Shown piece by piece: positions 8,100-16,381 of a stretch of DNA of 37,863 nt. The notes below the pieces were generated by a model, which was given only the letters and a program-made list of their open reading frames with translations, was not told the origin of the DNA and made no database searches. The stretch is from Chloroflexota bacterium. GTDB lineage: Bacteria; Chloroflexota; Limnocylindria; Limnocylindrales; CSP1-4. The position numbers were made by a program, and so were the translations under genes. Where the stretch lies: positions 1 through 37,863 of the forward strand of contig JARDZW010000006.1 in NCBI GenBank assembly GCA_029240655.1, given 5' to 3'. Numbering within the stretch: the stretch's first letter is position 1; each line of letters opens with the position of its first letter.

Positions 8100-9920
8100 T
8101 CAGCGCCAGCGGATCGTGGCTGCCGCGTCGTCCGCCGTCGCGAGGATGTCGTCGAGCTCGAGGCCTTCGCGCGGCTCGATGGCCATCAGGATCGTAGCTC
8201 CCGGCAGGTCCATGACCACCACCCTTGTGGTCCGATCGGGCTCGAGGAAGTACGTCGTCCCGGCCGTGGCGAAGAGCTGGATCCTCGCCGAATCGATCGG
8301 CGTCAGGTCGCTCGAGAGGCCGCGTCGTCCGTCGATGCGGACCCTCGCGGGACGCGTGGCGCTGACGCCATCGGTGGCGATGAACGCTTCGATCAACGCA
8401 CGGGCGCGCTCCCGGGGCTCGCGCCGCTCACCGTTGGGATACACCTCTATGACCTTGCCGGCGAAGGTGAAGACGCCTTCGTCGCGACTGAGAGCGACCG
8501 TGTCGGCGGTGTGCCTGGCGTTCGACCAGCCGTCGCCGAGCTCGATGTCGAAGGCCGGCGCGAAGCGCGCGGGAGCGTATCGCCCAGCCGCCAGCCCGCA
8601 CGGGATGTCGAAGAAGGTGTCGCACAGGTCGGCAACGTCACCCGGGGGAAGGGTTCGCCCCTCGGCGCTCGGGATGGGCGTCGGGGACGGCGTCGGGTCG
8701 GGTGTCGGTGCGGGCGTGGCGTCGGGTTCCGCCGTCGGCGCGGTGACGGCGGTGTCGGTCGCGGCCGGCCGTCCTGTTGGGAGCGGCGTAGCTCCGTCGC
8801 CCGGTCGTGCCGCCACTAGCAGCCCCGCGCTGACCACCCCGAGGATGCCGATCGCGACCAGGACGGCGTTCGGGCCTCCGCCCCGGAGGGCCCGTGGAAT
8901 GGGGAGGGACGGTCGACCCGCGGAAGCGGCGGCCACGACCGGACGGGATCGCGGGCGGGAATGGCGGGCGGATGGAGGCCCACCGGAGGCCACGGTGCCA
9001 GCGGCCGCCGGGGGCACGCCGCGGTGAGGTTCGGGAATCAGGACGACGCTCGTGGGGCTCGCCACGTCCGAGGCGCCGAGGATGGCCTCGAGTGCGGCGG
9101 CCATCGCCGTCCCGTTCGGGTATCGGTCACCCGGCTCCGGTGCCAGCGCGCGTCGCACGATAGCGTCGAGCGCGGGGGGGACCTCCGGGCGAGCGGCCAT
9201 GGGCGACGGGGCCGGTGCGCCGACGCGGGCAAGCGCGATCGCGTCGGTCGTGTCACCGGTCCACGCCCGGGTCCCGGTGAGGGCCTCGAACAGGACAAGG
9301 CCCAGGCCGTAAACGTCGGAGGCCGGAGTGGTGGTCCTGCCGCGTGCCTGCTCCGGGCTGAAGTAATGGACGGAACCCAGCGTCGTGCCGGGCAGCGCGG
9401 CCTCCGCGTCCGCCGCCAGACGCGCGATCCCGAAGTCGGTGACCATCGCTCGCCCGTCGGCCGCCAGCAGGATGTTCCCGGGCTTGATGTCCCGATGGAC
9501 GATGCCGCGCACGTGGGCCACGCCGAGGGCACGGGCGACATCGAGCCCGATGCGCGCCGCCTGCCGCGGCGCCAGCCGGCCGCCGCGTCGCAGCCGCACG
9601 GCCAGATCCTCCCCGTCGACCAGGGCCATCACGAGGTAGGCCCTGTCCCCGTCGGTGCCGGTGTCGAGGCAGGCGACGATGTTGGGGTGGCGGAGAACGG
9701 TTGCGGCGAGCGCCTCGCGTCGGAAGCGTTGGGCAAGGTCCGCGTCCGTGGCGACCTCGGGGCGCAGGATCTTGACGGCGACCTGGCGCTCGAGACGAAG
9801 GTCGGTGGCCCGGTAGATCGTCGCCATCCCGCCCCGGCCGATGACCGGCCCGAGCCGATAGCGACCACCCAGCAAGTGCTCGGCGGCGTCCTTGGCGGCG
9901 CGGTCCCGCGCATCGGTCAC
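8100..9920 (-). CDS. PknB-like transmembrane Ser/Thr protein kinase
   Basis: A 606-aa Hanks-type kinase. The kinase domain covers about residues 20-280: glycine loop GRGGMATIYRA, the ATP-binding lysine in VAVKIL, catalytic loop HRDIKPGN, DFG in VTDFGIARLA, and APE-equivalent YFSPEQARG. A juxtamembrane region leads to one membrane helix (about 350-368). A Thr/Pro/Ala-rich spacer and an extracytoplasmic domain of about 180 residues follow. That domain contains two cysteines (DLCDTFFDIPCG) and no PASTA repeats, so the sensed ligand is unknown. The GTG start at 9920 is preceded after 6 nt by TATCGT, consistent with a leaderless transcript divergent from mtnB. Confidence 0.9.
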   Translation of the reverse strand: MTDARDRAAKDAAEHLLGGRYRLGPVIGRGGMATIYRATDLRLERQVAVKILRPEVATDADLAQRFRREALAATVLRHPNIVACLDTGTDGDRAYLVMALVDGEDLAVRLRRGGRLAPRQAARIGLDVARALGVAHVRGIVHRDIKPGNILLAADGRAMVTDFGIARLAADAEAALPGTTLGSVHYFSPEQARGRTTTPASDVYGLGLVLFEALTGTRAWTGDTTDAIALARVGAPAPSPMAARPEVPPALDAIVRRALAPEPGDRYPNGTAMAAALEAILGASDVASPTSVVLIPEPHRGVPPAAAGTVASGGPPSARHSRPRSRPVVAAASAGRPSLPIPRALRGGGPNAVLVAIGILGVVSAGLLVAARPGDGATPLPTGRPAATDTAVTAPTAEPDATPAPTPDPTPSPTPIPSAEGRTLPPGDVADLCDTFFDIPCGLAAGRYAPARFAPAFDIELGDGWSNARHTADTVALSRDEGVFTFAGKVIEVYPNGERREPRERARALIEAFIATDGVSATRPARVRIDGRRGLSSDLTPIDSARIQLFATAGTTYFLEPDRTTRVVVMDLPGATILMAIEPREGLELDDILATADDAAATIRWR

Positions 9921-9926
9921 GCCCGG

Positions 9927-9932
9927 ACGATA
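9927..9932 (-). promoter_or_regulatory. Leaderless -10 (TATCGT) of the kinase gene
   Basis: On the minus strand TATCGT ends 6 nt before the GTG start at 9920, with no space for a ribosome binding site. It lies back to back with the mtnB promoter in a 73-bp gap. Confidence 0.5.
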
Positions 9933-9981
9933 GCCCAGGTGCGCCGAATGCCTCGTCCGGCGTACCCGTGCCGCTTCAGGC

Positions 9982-9987
9982 TACGCT
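9982..9987 (+). promoter_or_regulatory. Leaderless -10 (TACGCT) of mtnB
   Basis: GGCTACGCT ends 6 nt before the ATG at 9994. The same GCTACGCT octamer precedes the LacI-type gene at 24482. No ribosome binding site is present. Confidence 0.5.
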
Positions 9988-9993
9988 GGCGGC

Positions 9994-10638
9994 ATGAGCG
10001 AGAGTGAACAGGCGACCCGCGAGCTTCTTGTCGAATTGCTCGGCGTGTTCTACGCCAGGAACTGGGTGTCCGGCACCGGCGGTGGGATCTGTGGCCCGGC
10101 GGACGGGGGCGGCCTGTTGCTCGCCCCGACCGGGGTACACAAGGAGCGGATCCGGACCGATGAGTTCTTCACGATCGATCCGGCCGACGAGCGCGTCCTC
10201 CTGAAGCCGGACGACCCGAATCTCCGACCGAGCGAGTGCAAGGCCATCTTCGCGCTGACTGCCCGCGAGCGCGGTGCCCGAAGCGTCGTGCACTCGCATG
10301 CGCTTTCGGCCGTCCTTGCCGGTGACGCGGCGGGTGACGCCGATCACGTCGCGATCCGCGATCTCGAGATGCTCAAGGGCATCCGCGGGGTCGGCAACCG
10401 CGATACCCACCTGCTGCCCGTGATTCGCAACACGCCACGCGAATCGGAACTGACCGACCAGCTGGCCGGCGTGCTGGGCGATCCTCGCTTCGCCGACAGT
10501 TTCGCCGTGGTCGTGGCGGACCATGGCGCGTACATCTGGGGCCACGACGTATGGGAAGCCAAGCGCCACACCGAGGTCTATCACTTCCTCTTTGAAGCGG
10601 TGGTCGCTCGACCCGGCCGCCAGAAGGAGCGCACGTAG
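9994..10638 (+). CDS. mtnB: Methylthioribulose-1-phosphate dehydratase (class II aldolase fold)
   Basis: A 214-aa class II aldolase/adducin-fold enzyme. It dehydrates methylthioribulose 1-phosphate to diketo-methylthiopentyl 1-phosphate in methionine salvage. It follows human APIP and bacterial MtnB closely: the NWVSGTGGGI start, LAPTGVHKERI, the zinc-site HSH in VVHSHALSAV, EMLKGI, and the late HGAYIWG histidine followed by the VYHFLFE helix. One deviation is Cys for the usual Ser after GTGGGI. It is followed without any gap (TAGATG) by a cupin gene. Other salvage genes (mtnA, mtnC, mtnD) are not in this window. Other class II aldolases (fuculose/ribulose phosphate) fit less well. Confidence 0.88.
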   Translation: MSESEQATRELLVELLGVFYARNWVSGTGGGICGPADGGGLLLAPTGVHKERIRTDEFFTIDPADERVLLKPDDPNLRPSECKAIFALTARERGARSVVHSHALSAVLAGDAAGDADHVAIRDLEMLKGIRGVGNRDTHLLPVIRNTPRESELTDQLAGVLGDPRFADSFAVVVADHGAYIWGHDVWEAKRHTEVYHFLFEAVVARPGRQKERT

Positions 10639-11070
10639 ATGAGCGGAGCCCACGATCATGCCGGTGAGATCCAGCACGTCTGCCCCACCTGCCAGCAGCC
10701 GGTACACCACGCCAAGATCGACGTGATCGACGTTGCTGGGGCGGTCGAGGCGGACAAGCTGACCGAGGCCGACGTCTTCAAGCGGACCTACCTCGGCCAC
10801 GGAACGCAGTCGAGCGTGTTCGTGTTCCAGGGCCATCCCGGGCCATTCAAGACGCACGTCCATGTGACCCATGACGAGATCGGCTACGTCCTGGAGGGAA
10901 CGGGCGAGGTGACGGTCGGCGGAGTGACACGACCGGTCAAGAAGGGCGACGTCTGGGTCATCCCGGCGAACACGCCGCACGGCGGCCAGTTCGAGGACGC
11001 TCCGCAGGTCCTGTTCATCTCGTCACCGATCGACGATCCGGACAACCAGGACCGCGTCTGGATCGATTGA
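10639..11070 (+). CDS. Cupin protein with N-terminal CxxC, paired with mtnB
   Basis: A 143-aa single-cupin protein. Cupin motif 1 is THVHVTHDEIGYVLEGTG (H-x-H-x4-E-x6-G). Motif 2 is GDVWVIPANTPHGG with the third histidine ligand, so a mononuclear metal site is expected. Before the barrel is a small Cys/His cluster (HVCPTCQQPVHH, about residues 13-24) that may bind zinc. The ATG immediately follows the mtnB stop codon, so the two are co-translated. Acireductone dioxygenase (MtnD), which acts later in methionine salvage, is also a cupin. This gene could supply that or a related step, but its spacing H-x-H-x4-E differs from the H-x-H-x3-E of known enzymes, so I leave the function open. Confidence 0.8.
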   Translation: MSGAHDHAGEIQHVCPTCQQPVHHAKIDVIDVAGAVEADKLTEADVFKRTYLGHGTQSSVFVFQGHPGPFKTHVHVTHDEIGYVLEGTGEVTVGGVTRPVKKGDVWVIPANTPHGGQFEDAPQVLFISSPIDDPDNQDRVWID

Positions 11071-11087
11071 ATCGCCGACGGCTTCCC

Positions 11088-11657
11088 TCAGCCGGTCGTC
11101 GGCTCGAAGAGGTGCCTCGCGGCCGCCCGGGTGAGCGCTTCGGGGTCGTCGATCGGTCCGCCGCGCAGGCTGCCCTGGAGCCAGAGCGTCGCGATGCCGT
11201 GCACGAGTGCCCACGCCGCGGTGCCAGCGATCCGCCTGGCGGCGTCCCCATCGACCGCGACGACCGAGCCGACCGGGCCATACAGCATCGCCGCTGACGC
11301 CGAGCTCGCGCGGGCTAGCTCGGGATCTGCGGGATCCACGAGATCCGGGCGGAACATCACGGGGAAGTGGCCCGGATGCGCGACGGCATACCGAACGTAC
11401 GCCACGCCGACCTCCAGGAACGAGCCGGTCTCGTCCCAGGTCGCGGCGGTCGCGGCGGCAAGCCCGTCATAGCCCTCGGTCGCGATCGCGGTCAGCAGTC
11501 CTCGCCGGTCACCGAAGTGGTGGGTCGGTGCCGCGTGGGACACGCCGCAGCGACGGGCAAGGTCGCGCAGATTGAGCGCGGCGACGCCATCAGTCGCGAT
11601 GGTGTCCAGTGCGGCGTCCAGTAGAGCGCGACGGAGGTTGCCGTGGTGGTAGGGCAT
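11088..11657 (-). CDS. TetR/AcrR-family transcriptional repressor (WHG-type C-terminus)
   Basis: A 189-aa regulator with an N-terminal helix-turn-helix (residues about 5-50). RDLARRCGVSHAAPTHHFGDRRGLLTAIA is the recognition region, quoted here only to name its core GVSHAAPTHHFG. The C-terminal ligand domain contains AAWALVHGIATLWLQG, the WHG-type signature. I use the start at 11657 (MPYHHGNLR) because TATCCT lies 9 nt upstream, and because the longer in-frame start at 11774 would cross the operator region and the neighbour's ribosome binding site. It is divergent from a small membrane-protein gene and very likely represses it and itself through the dyad at 11714-11728. Confidence 0.9.
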   Translation of the reverse strand: MPYHHGNLRRALLDAALDTIATDGVAALNLRDLARRCGVSHAAPTHHFGDRRGLLTAIATEGYDGLAAATAATWDETGSFLEVGVAYVRYAVAHPGHFPVMFRPDLVDPADPELARASSASAAMLYGPVGSVVAVDGDAARRIAGTAAWALVHGIATLWLQGSLRGGPIDDPEALTRAAARHLFEPTTG

Positions 11658-11666
11658 CGTCCACGC

Positions 11667-11694
11667 AGGATACCCGTTATCTAGCCATTGACAA
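11667..11694 (-). promoter_or_regulatory. Promoter of the tetR-type gene
   Basis: Minus strand TTGTCA (11694-11689), 16-bp spacer, TATCCT (11672-11667), then 9 nt to the ATG at 11657. Its -35 shares bases with the -35 of the opposite promoter. Confidence 0.55.
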
Positions 11695-11716
11695 GTTCCG
11701 GCCCACGGCGCATCTT
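11688..11716 (+). promoter_or_regulatory. Promoter of the small membrane-protein gene
   Basis: Perfect TTGACA at 11688-11693, then a 17-bp spacer and a weak -10 CATCTT at 11711-11716. The -10 overlaps the perfect dyad at 11714-11728, so a bound repressor would block polymerase. Confidence 0.5.
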
Positions 11717-11728
11717 GTCGACGACAAG
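11714..11728. promoter_or_regulatory. TetR-family operator dyad
   Basis: Perfect inverted repeat CTTGTCG-A-CGACAAG. The half-site GACAAGTT recurs at 11690-11697, 33 bp away, inside the overlapping -35 region. Recognition by the adjacent TetR-type protein is inferred from position. Confidence 0.65.
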
Positions 11729-11761
11729 TTACGCCCTGGCGCCACTCCGAAGGAACGACCG

Positions 11762-12181
11762 ATGGAACCGACACTGATCCTCTCCGATGCCGCGCGCGTG
11801 ACCGCCGGCGTCCTGCTCATCACCATCGTCCTGGTCGAGACCGGCGGTCTGTACCTGCTCTCGATCGTGGGCGGACGTGTCGAGCGGACACCGTTCCAGA
11901 TCGCGTTCGCGCGGGCCGGCCACGCCCATGCAGGCGTGCTCGTGACGCTGGCCCTCGTCATCCAGCTGTTCGCGGACGCAGTGGTGCTGGACGGGCCGGT
12001 CGCGTGGCTCGCCCGCAGCGGGGTCGCCGTCGCGGCCATCCTCATGCCGCTGGGATTCTTCCTGTCGTCGATGGCTCCGGGCGCGACCCGGCCGACTCGG
12101 CTGGTCGCCCTGGTCCTGATCGGAGCGGTATTCCTGGGCCTTGGTGCAGCCAGCCTCGGGATCGCGCTGCTAGCGAGCTAG
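11762..12181 (+). CDS. Small four-helix membrane protein controlled by TetR-type neighbour
   Basis: A 139-aa protein with four strongly hydrophobic segments (about residues 12-36, 55-75, 85-105, 112-136) and a conserved-looking FARAGHAHAGVL motif between helices 1 and 2. The two histidines could bind metal or haem. The ATG at 11762 has an AAGGAA-type ribosome binding site at about 11749-11754. I do not recognise a named family. The divergent TetR-type repressor and the operator over its promoter suggest an inducible membrane function. It ends 17 bp from the 3' end of the convergent helicase gene. Confidence 0.75.
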   Translation: MEPTLILSDAARVTAGVLLITIVLVETGGLYLLSIVGGRVERTPFQIAFARAGHAHAGVLVTLALVIQLFADAVVLDGPVAWLARSGVAVAAILMPLGFFLSSMAPGATRPTRLVALVLIGAVFLGLGAASLGIALLAS

Positions 12182-12203
12182 CCGGGGCCGGAAACGGGCT
12201 AGC
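12177..12203. terminator. Possible bidirectional terminator hairpin
   Basis: GCTAGCC (12177-12183) pairs with GGCTAGC (12197-12203) around a 13-nt loop. It sits exactly between the convergent stop codons of the membrane-protein gene and the helicase gene. No T-tract follows on either strand. Confidence 0.35.
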
Positions 12204-13761
12204 CGCGGCGCTCGGACCGGGCAAACCGCTCACCGGGGATCACGTGCGGCGCGCCCCCTGCGTGACCGTTCGGCCGCGGACCCGGCCGCGGGGCACCGCC
12301 GCCGTTGCCGATCCCCTGGCCGGGGCGATGCTGGGCCGGTCGACCGTGTGCGGGGCGCCCCTGCCCGGGCCGTCCCTGGGCAGGTCGACCGTGTGCGGGT
12401 CGACCATGGGCCGGGAACGGCTGGGCGGGTCGGCCCTGGGCCGAGTGCGGCTGAGCCGGTCGACCCTGCGCTGGGCTACCGTGGCCTTGGTGGAACGCCG
12501 GCGATGAGCGGCGCGGCGCGGCGTACCCGCCGCGATCCGACGGCGCGTGGCGCGGGCCGCGCGAGTCCGGTCGGCCGCGACCCAGCCCACCGCGCAGGAT
12601 GGGTTCGGGGCGGACGGATCGATCGGGCTCGAACCCGGCGATGACCTCCTGTGGGATCGGAGCGCCCAGCACGCGCTGGATCTCGCCCAGGAGCTTCAGC
12701 TCATCGACGCAGACCAGCGAGACCGCATGCCCCGGCGAACCGGCACGCCCCGTCCGACCGATGCGGTGGACGTAGTCCTCGGGGACCATCGGGAGCTCGA
12801 AGTTGACGACGTGCGGCAGGCCGTCGATGTCGAGGCCGCGCGCGGCGATCTCGGTGGCGACGAGGATCGGCGTCCGGCCGGTCTTGAAATCGGCCAGGGC
12901 GCGGACGCGCTGGCCCTGGCTCTTGTTGCCGTGGATCGCGACCGCCGAGATGCCCTCTCGGCCGAGCTGCTCGGCGAGTCGGTTGGCGCCGTGCTTGGTG
13001 CGGGTGAACACGAGCGCCTGGTCGATGGCGCCGGTGCGGATGAGGTGGCTGAGCAGCTCGCGCTTGCGTTCGCGGTCGACCGGATGGACGACCTGCGTGA
13101 CGAGGGGTGTCGCAGAGTTGCGTGGCGTGACCTGAACCGATGCGGGATCGTGAAGGAACCCGCGGGCGAGCGATCGGATCTCCTCGGAGAACGTGGCGGA
13201 GAACAGGAGGTTCTGGCGCTGCTTGGGCAGGACTTCGAGCACCTTGCGGATGTCGCGGATGAAGCCCATGTCAAGCATGCGATCGGCCTCGTCGAGGACG
13301 AGGATTTCGACGATCGAGAGGTCGATCGTGCGCTGACCGAGGTGGTCGAGCAGACGCCCGGGCGTGGCGACCACGACATCGACGCCGCGGCGGAGGGCAT
13401 TGGCCTGCCCGGGGAACCCGACGCCGCCGTAGATCGCGGCCGAACGGACGCCCCAGTGACGGCCGTAGACACGGACACTCTCCTCGACCTGGAGCGCGAG
13501 CTCACGGGTCGGGGCGAGGACGAGGGCGCGGATGGGCCGGCGGCCGGAGCGCGGATCGACGTTCGGCGGCCCCATGTTCTGGAGCATCGGCAGCACGAAC
13601 GCGGCGGTCTTGCCGGTGCCGGTCTGAGCGTTGGCCATGAGGTCTCGGCCCTTGAGGACGAGCGGGATGGCTTCGGCCTGGACGGGGGTGGGCTCGGTGT
13701 AGCCCTGGTCCGCGACGGCGCGGAGAAACTCGGGCGCGAGCCCAAGGGTAGAGAAGGACAT
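12199..13761 (-). CDS. DEAD-box ATP-dependent RNA helicase with repetitive basic tail
   Basis: A 520-aa RhlE/CsdA-like helicase for RNA remodelling. Visible motifs are the Q motif GYTEPTPVQ, motif I AQTGTGKT, Ia PTRELA, Ib TPGR, II DEAD, III SAT, V ARGLDI and [10 protein letters not shown]. The last 130 residues are a Gly/Pro/Arg/His/Gln-rich tail with many [10 protein letters not shown] units, probably RNA-binding and disordered. I choose the start [13 protein letters not shown] at 13761. The frame stays open upstream, but that extension runs through the tRNA gene. An AGGAG lies 11 nt upstream, somewhat far. It stands alone between the membrane-protein gene and tRNA-Gly. Confidence 0.93.
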   Translation of the reverse strand: MSFSTLGLAPEFLRAVADQGYTEPTPVQAEAIPLVLKGRDLMANAQTGTGKTAAFVLPMLQNMGPPNVDPRSGRRPIRALVLAPTRELALQVEESVRVYGRHWGVRSAAIYGGVGFPGQANALRRGVDVVVATPGRLLDHLGQRTIDLSIVEILVLDEADRMLDMGFIRDIRKVLEVLPKQRQNLLFSATFSEEIRSLARGFLHDPASVQVTPRNSATPLVTQVVHPVDRERKRELLSHLIRTGAIDQALVFTRTKHGANRLAEQLGREGISAVAIHGNKSQGQRVRALADFKTGRTPILVATEIAARGLDIDGLPHVVNFELPMVPEDYVHRIGRTGRAGSPGHAVSLVCVDELKLLGEIQRVLGAPIPQEVIAGFEPDRSVRPEPILRGGLGRGRPDSRGPRHAPSDRGGYAAPRRSSPAFHQGHGSPAQGRPAQPHSAQGRPAQPFPAHGRPAHGRPAQGRPGQGRPAHGRPAQHRPGQGIGNGGGAPRPGPRPNGHAGGAPHVIPGERFARSERRG

Positions 13762-13944
13762 GGTGAGAAGGACTCCTGAGGGCCCACCCGCGCTGTCGCG
13801 GGGCCCGGTCAGGGCGCGGTACGTGGTTCGGGATCGAAACGGGATGAACCGGGGCGCCGACCGGAGCGCCTCATCGAGCACGAGAAGGTCGAAGCATAGC
13901 CGACCCGGCCCGAACGCGCCCACGGGGCCGAGGCCAAGGGGAAC

Positions 13945-14020
13945 TGGAGCGGGAGACGAGGCTCGAACTCGCGACATGCAGCTTGGAAGGCTGCCGCTCT
14001 ACCAACTGAGCTACTCCCGC
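13945..14020 (-). tRNA. tRNA-Gly (anticodon TCC)
   Basis: On the minus strand the 76-nt cloverleaf starts GCGGGAGTAGCTCAG, with acceptor stem GCGGGAG/CTCCCGC. The D arm reads GCTCAGTTGGTAGAGC. Anticodon stem GCAGC/GCTGC surrounds loop CTTCCAA, giving anticodon TCC. The T arm contains GTTCGAGC. The discriminator is T and CCA is encoded (13947-13945). It lies upstream of, and on the same strand as, the helicase gene. Confidence 0.95.
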
Positions 14021-14248
14021 ATGCGCAAGACGCTATCACGATGACGCCATCTCGGGCGCTTACGAGCGTTTCCGCTTCACAGCCGGTCCCGACGGGGGAA
14101 CCCTGTTCCGGGTGTCTGACCCGCCCGAGCAGGAGGGAGGTGGACTAGGCCCCCAGCTCTTGCCTCCACCTACCCGGCATGACCTGGCATTGCGCTTCGA
14201 GGCTGCCGCGATGCGCATCGGCCTTGCGGGTCGATAGGCCGTGCCACA

Positions 14249-14271
14249 GGGCAAGTCTCGAGGGCCTGCCC
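14249..14271 (-). terminator. Possible terminator of the CPH P-type ATPase gene
   Basis: GGGCAAG (14249-14255) and CCTGCCC (14265-14271) form a 7-bp stem with one G-T wobble and a 9-nt loop. It begins 15 nt past the ATPase stop codon. There is no U-tract, so it is only a candidate. The rest of 14021-14285 shows no gene. Confidence 0.35.
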
Positions 14272-14285
14272 GCGGTGTTGCTGGA

Positions 14286-16364
14286 TCATGTGGGGGCGAG
14301 CGCCGACTGGGCCGGTGGCGGTGGCGGGGTGTCGGGATGCAATCGGACGCGCCGTAGGAGTTGGGCGTTGGCCGCCACGATGATCGTCGAGAGACTCATC
14401 GCGATGGCACCAACGGCCATCGGCAGGTCGATGCCCCACGGGACGAAGATCCCCATGGCGACGGGGATCGCCACGAGGTTGTAGCCGGTCGCCCAGACGA
14501 GGTTCTGGACCATCTTGTTGTAGGTCGCCCGCGACAGCTCGATCGCGGCCACGACGTCGCGCGGGTCACTGCGGACAAGCACGATGCCGGCAGACTCGAC
14601 GGCCACGTCGGTACCAGCGCCGATGGCGATGCCGACATCGGCCGTCGCCAGCGCCGGCGCGTCGTTCACACCATCGCCGACCATGGCGACCTTCCGGCCG
14701 CCCTCCTGGAAGCGCTTGACCGCGGCGGCCTTGTCTGCCGGAAGGACCTGCGCCGCGACCTCGTCGATCCCGAGGCGTCGCGCGACCGAGTCGGCCACAG
14801 CCTGGCTGTCGCCGGTGATCATCGCCACCTTGATGCCGGCAGCGTGGAGGCCATCGATCGCCTCCTTCGATTCCGGGCGGATCTCGTCTTCGGCGGCGAC
14901 GATGCCAGCTACGGCGCCATCCACGACGACGTGGAGGACGGTCCGTCCGTGCTGGTCCCAGTCCGCCGCCTGGGCATGCGGCGCGAGACCAAGTTCCTGA
15001 AGCAACCGGGGCCCGCCAACGAGAACGTCATGACCGTGGACCGTGGCGCGCGCACCGCGACCGGCCAGCGCCTCGAAGTCGGAGGCCTGCCGTGTCTCGA
15101 CACCGCGTTGCTTCGCGCCATGGACGATCGCGCGCGCGAGCGGATGCTCCGAGTCGGCCTCGACCGAGGCCGCGAGGCCGAGGACGCGCTCGATGTCCAT
15201 GGAGCCTGCCGCGACCTCGACGAGGACGGGCTCGCCCTTGGTCAGCGTCCCGGTCTTGTCGAAGATCACGGTATTGACCGTCCGGGTCCGCTCGAGTGCG
15301 AGTCGATCCTTGACCAGCAGCCCGTTCTGGGCGCCGAGGGAAGTGGAGATGGCGATGACGAGCGGGATCGCCAGACCGAGGGCGTGGGGGCAGGCGATCA
15401 CGAGCACCGTCGCCGTGCGGACGAGCGCCCCTTCGGGGTCGCCCAAGAGCCACCACCCGACCAGGGTGACGGCGCCGGCGGCGAGGGCCACGTAGAACAG
15501 GATCGCGGCCGCCCGGTCAGCCAGGGCCTGCGCCCGAGACGCCGACGCCTGAGCCTGCGCGACCATACGCATGATCCCGGACAGGGCCGTCTGGTCCCCG
15601 GTCGCCGTGACTTTCACGCGCAGCGACCCGCCCTCGGCGACGGTGCCGGCGATGACGACATCGCCGGCCTGCTTCGCGACTGACCGCGACTCGCCGGTGA
15701 TCATCGATTCGTCGACGTCGGCGGTGCCGTCGACGATGTCTCCATCGGCCGGGACTCGAGCGCCCGGCCGCACAAGCACGATCTCATCCACTTGCAGGGC
15801 GCTGATGGGCACTTCCTCGATGCCATCGGCGGTGACTCGCTCAGCAGTGTCTGGGAGGAGCGCGGCAAGGGCCGAGAGAGCGCCCTGTGCCTGGGCGATG
15901 GAGCGCATTTCGAGCCAGTGGCCCAGCAGCATGATCGTGATCAGAGTGGCCAGCTCCCACCAGATCTCGACCTCGAAGAAGCCGAGCGTCCCGGCCCACG
16001 AGGTCACGAAGGCCACGATGATCGCCAGCGAGATGAGGGTCATCATGCCCGGCTTGCGGTCGGCCAACTCGCCCTGGGCTCCGCGGAGGAAGACCATCCC
16101 GCCGTAGAAGAAGATGATCGTCCCGAGGACCGCCGGCACGTACTCGATGCCCGGGATCGTCGGGATCGTGTAGCCGAACCACTCCTGGACGTCGTGGCTG
16201 AGCAGGATGACCGGGATCGTCAATGCGAGGCTCAGCCAGAACTTGTCGCGGAACATTGCCACTGAGTGGCCGGCGTGCCGGTCGTGCCCGGCCGCGTGAT
16301 CCTCGCGAGTCGCCGCCGAACGTGGCGCGGGTCCGTGTTCCTGATGGTGGTCTGCGTGATCCAC
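14286..16364 (-). CDS. copB: CopB-type (CPH) heavy-metal P1B ATPase
   Basis: A metal-exporting P-type ATPase, 692 aa from the GTG at 16364. It has a His-rich N-terminus ([11 protein letters not shown] and [11 protein letters not shown]) and no CxxC domain, about eight membrane helices, and the actuator TGES. The membrane metal motif is ACPHALGL, i.e. CPH instead of CPC, near residue 325. The phosphorylation site is DKTGTLT near 367, with HP in SEHPLARA and the hinge [13 protein letters not shown] marks the CopB subgroup (Cu+/Cu2+ or silver). An ATG at 16406 (706 aa) is in frame, but the RcnR-like box lies inside that extension. GTG 16364 has AGGGGA 6-11 nt upstream, so I prefer it. Confidence 0.92.
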   Translation of the reverse strand: MDHADHHQEHGPAPRSAATREDHAAGHDRHAGHSVAMFRDKFWLSLALTIPVILLSHDVQEWFGYTIPTIPGIEYVPAVLGTIIFFYGGMVFLRGAQGELADRKPGMMTLISLAIIVAFVTSWAGTLGFFEVEIWWELATLITIMLLGHWLEMRSIAQAQGALSALAALLPDTAERVTADGIEEVPISALQVDEIVLVRPGARVPADGDIVDGTADVDESMITGESRSVAKQAGDVVIAGTVAEGGSLRVKVTATGDQTALSGIMRMVAQAQASASRAQALADRAAAILFYVALAAGAVTLVGWWLLGDPEGALVRTATVLVIACPHALGLAIPLVIAISTSLGAQNGLLVKDRLALERTRTVNTVIFDKTGTLTKGEPVLVEVAAGSMDIERVLGLAASVEADSEHPLARAIVHGAKQRGVETRQASDFEALAGRGARATVHGHDVLVGGPRLLQELGLAPHAQAADWDQHGRTVLHVVVDGAVAGIVAAEDEIRPESKEAIDGLHAAGIKVAMITGDSQAVADSVARRLGIDEVAAQVLPADKAAAVKRFQEGGRKVAMVGDGVNDAPALATADVGIAIGAGTDVAVESAGIVLVRSDPRDVVAAIELSRATYNKMVQNLVWATGYNLVAIPVAMGIFVPWGIDLPMAVGAIAMSLSTIIVAANAQLLRRVRLHPDTPPPPPAQSALAPT

Positions 16365-16381
16365 GGCGGTCCCCTGCTCTG

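Noticed and set aside
12240-12500. Direct repeats suggesting a CRISPR-like or satellite array
   Set aside because: The units are degenerate, lack regular spacers, and are in frame with the helicase tail (GRPAQ repeats).
13762-13977. 72-residue N-terminal extension of the DEAD-box helicase
   Set aside because: It overlaps the tRNA-Gly gene and precedes the conserved MSFSTLGL start; no homology is evident.
14138-14171. Hairpin AGGTGGA/TCCACCT in the tRNA-ATPase gap
   Set aside because: Stem of 7 bp with a 20-nt loop and no T-tract. The hairpin at 14249-14271 is nearer to the ATPase stop and more compact.
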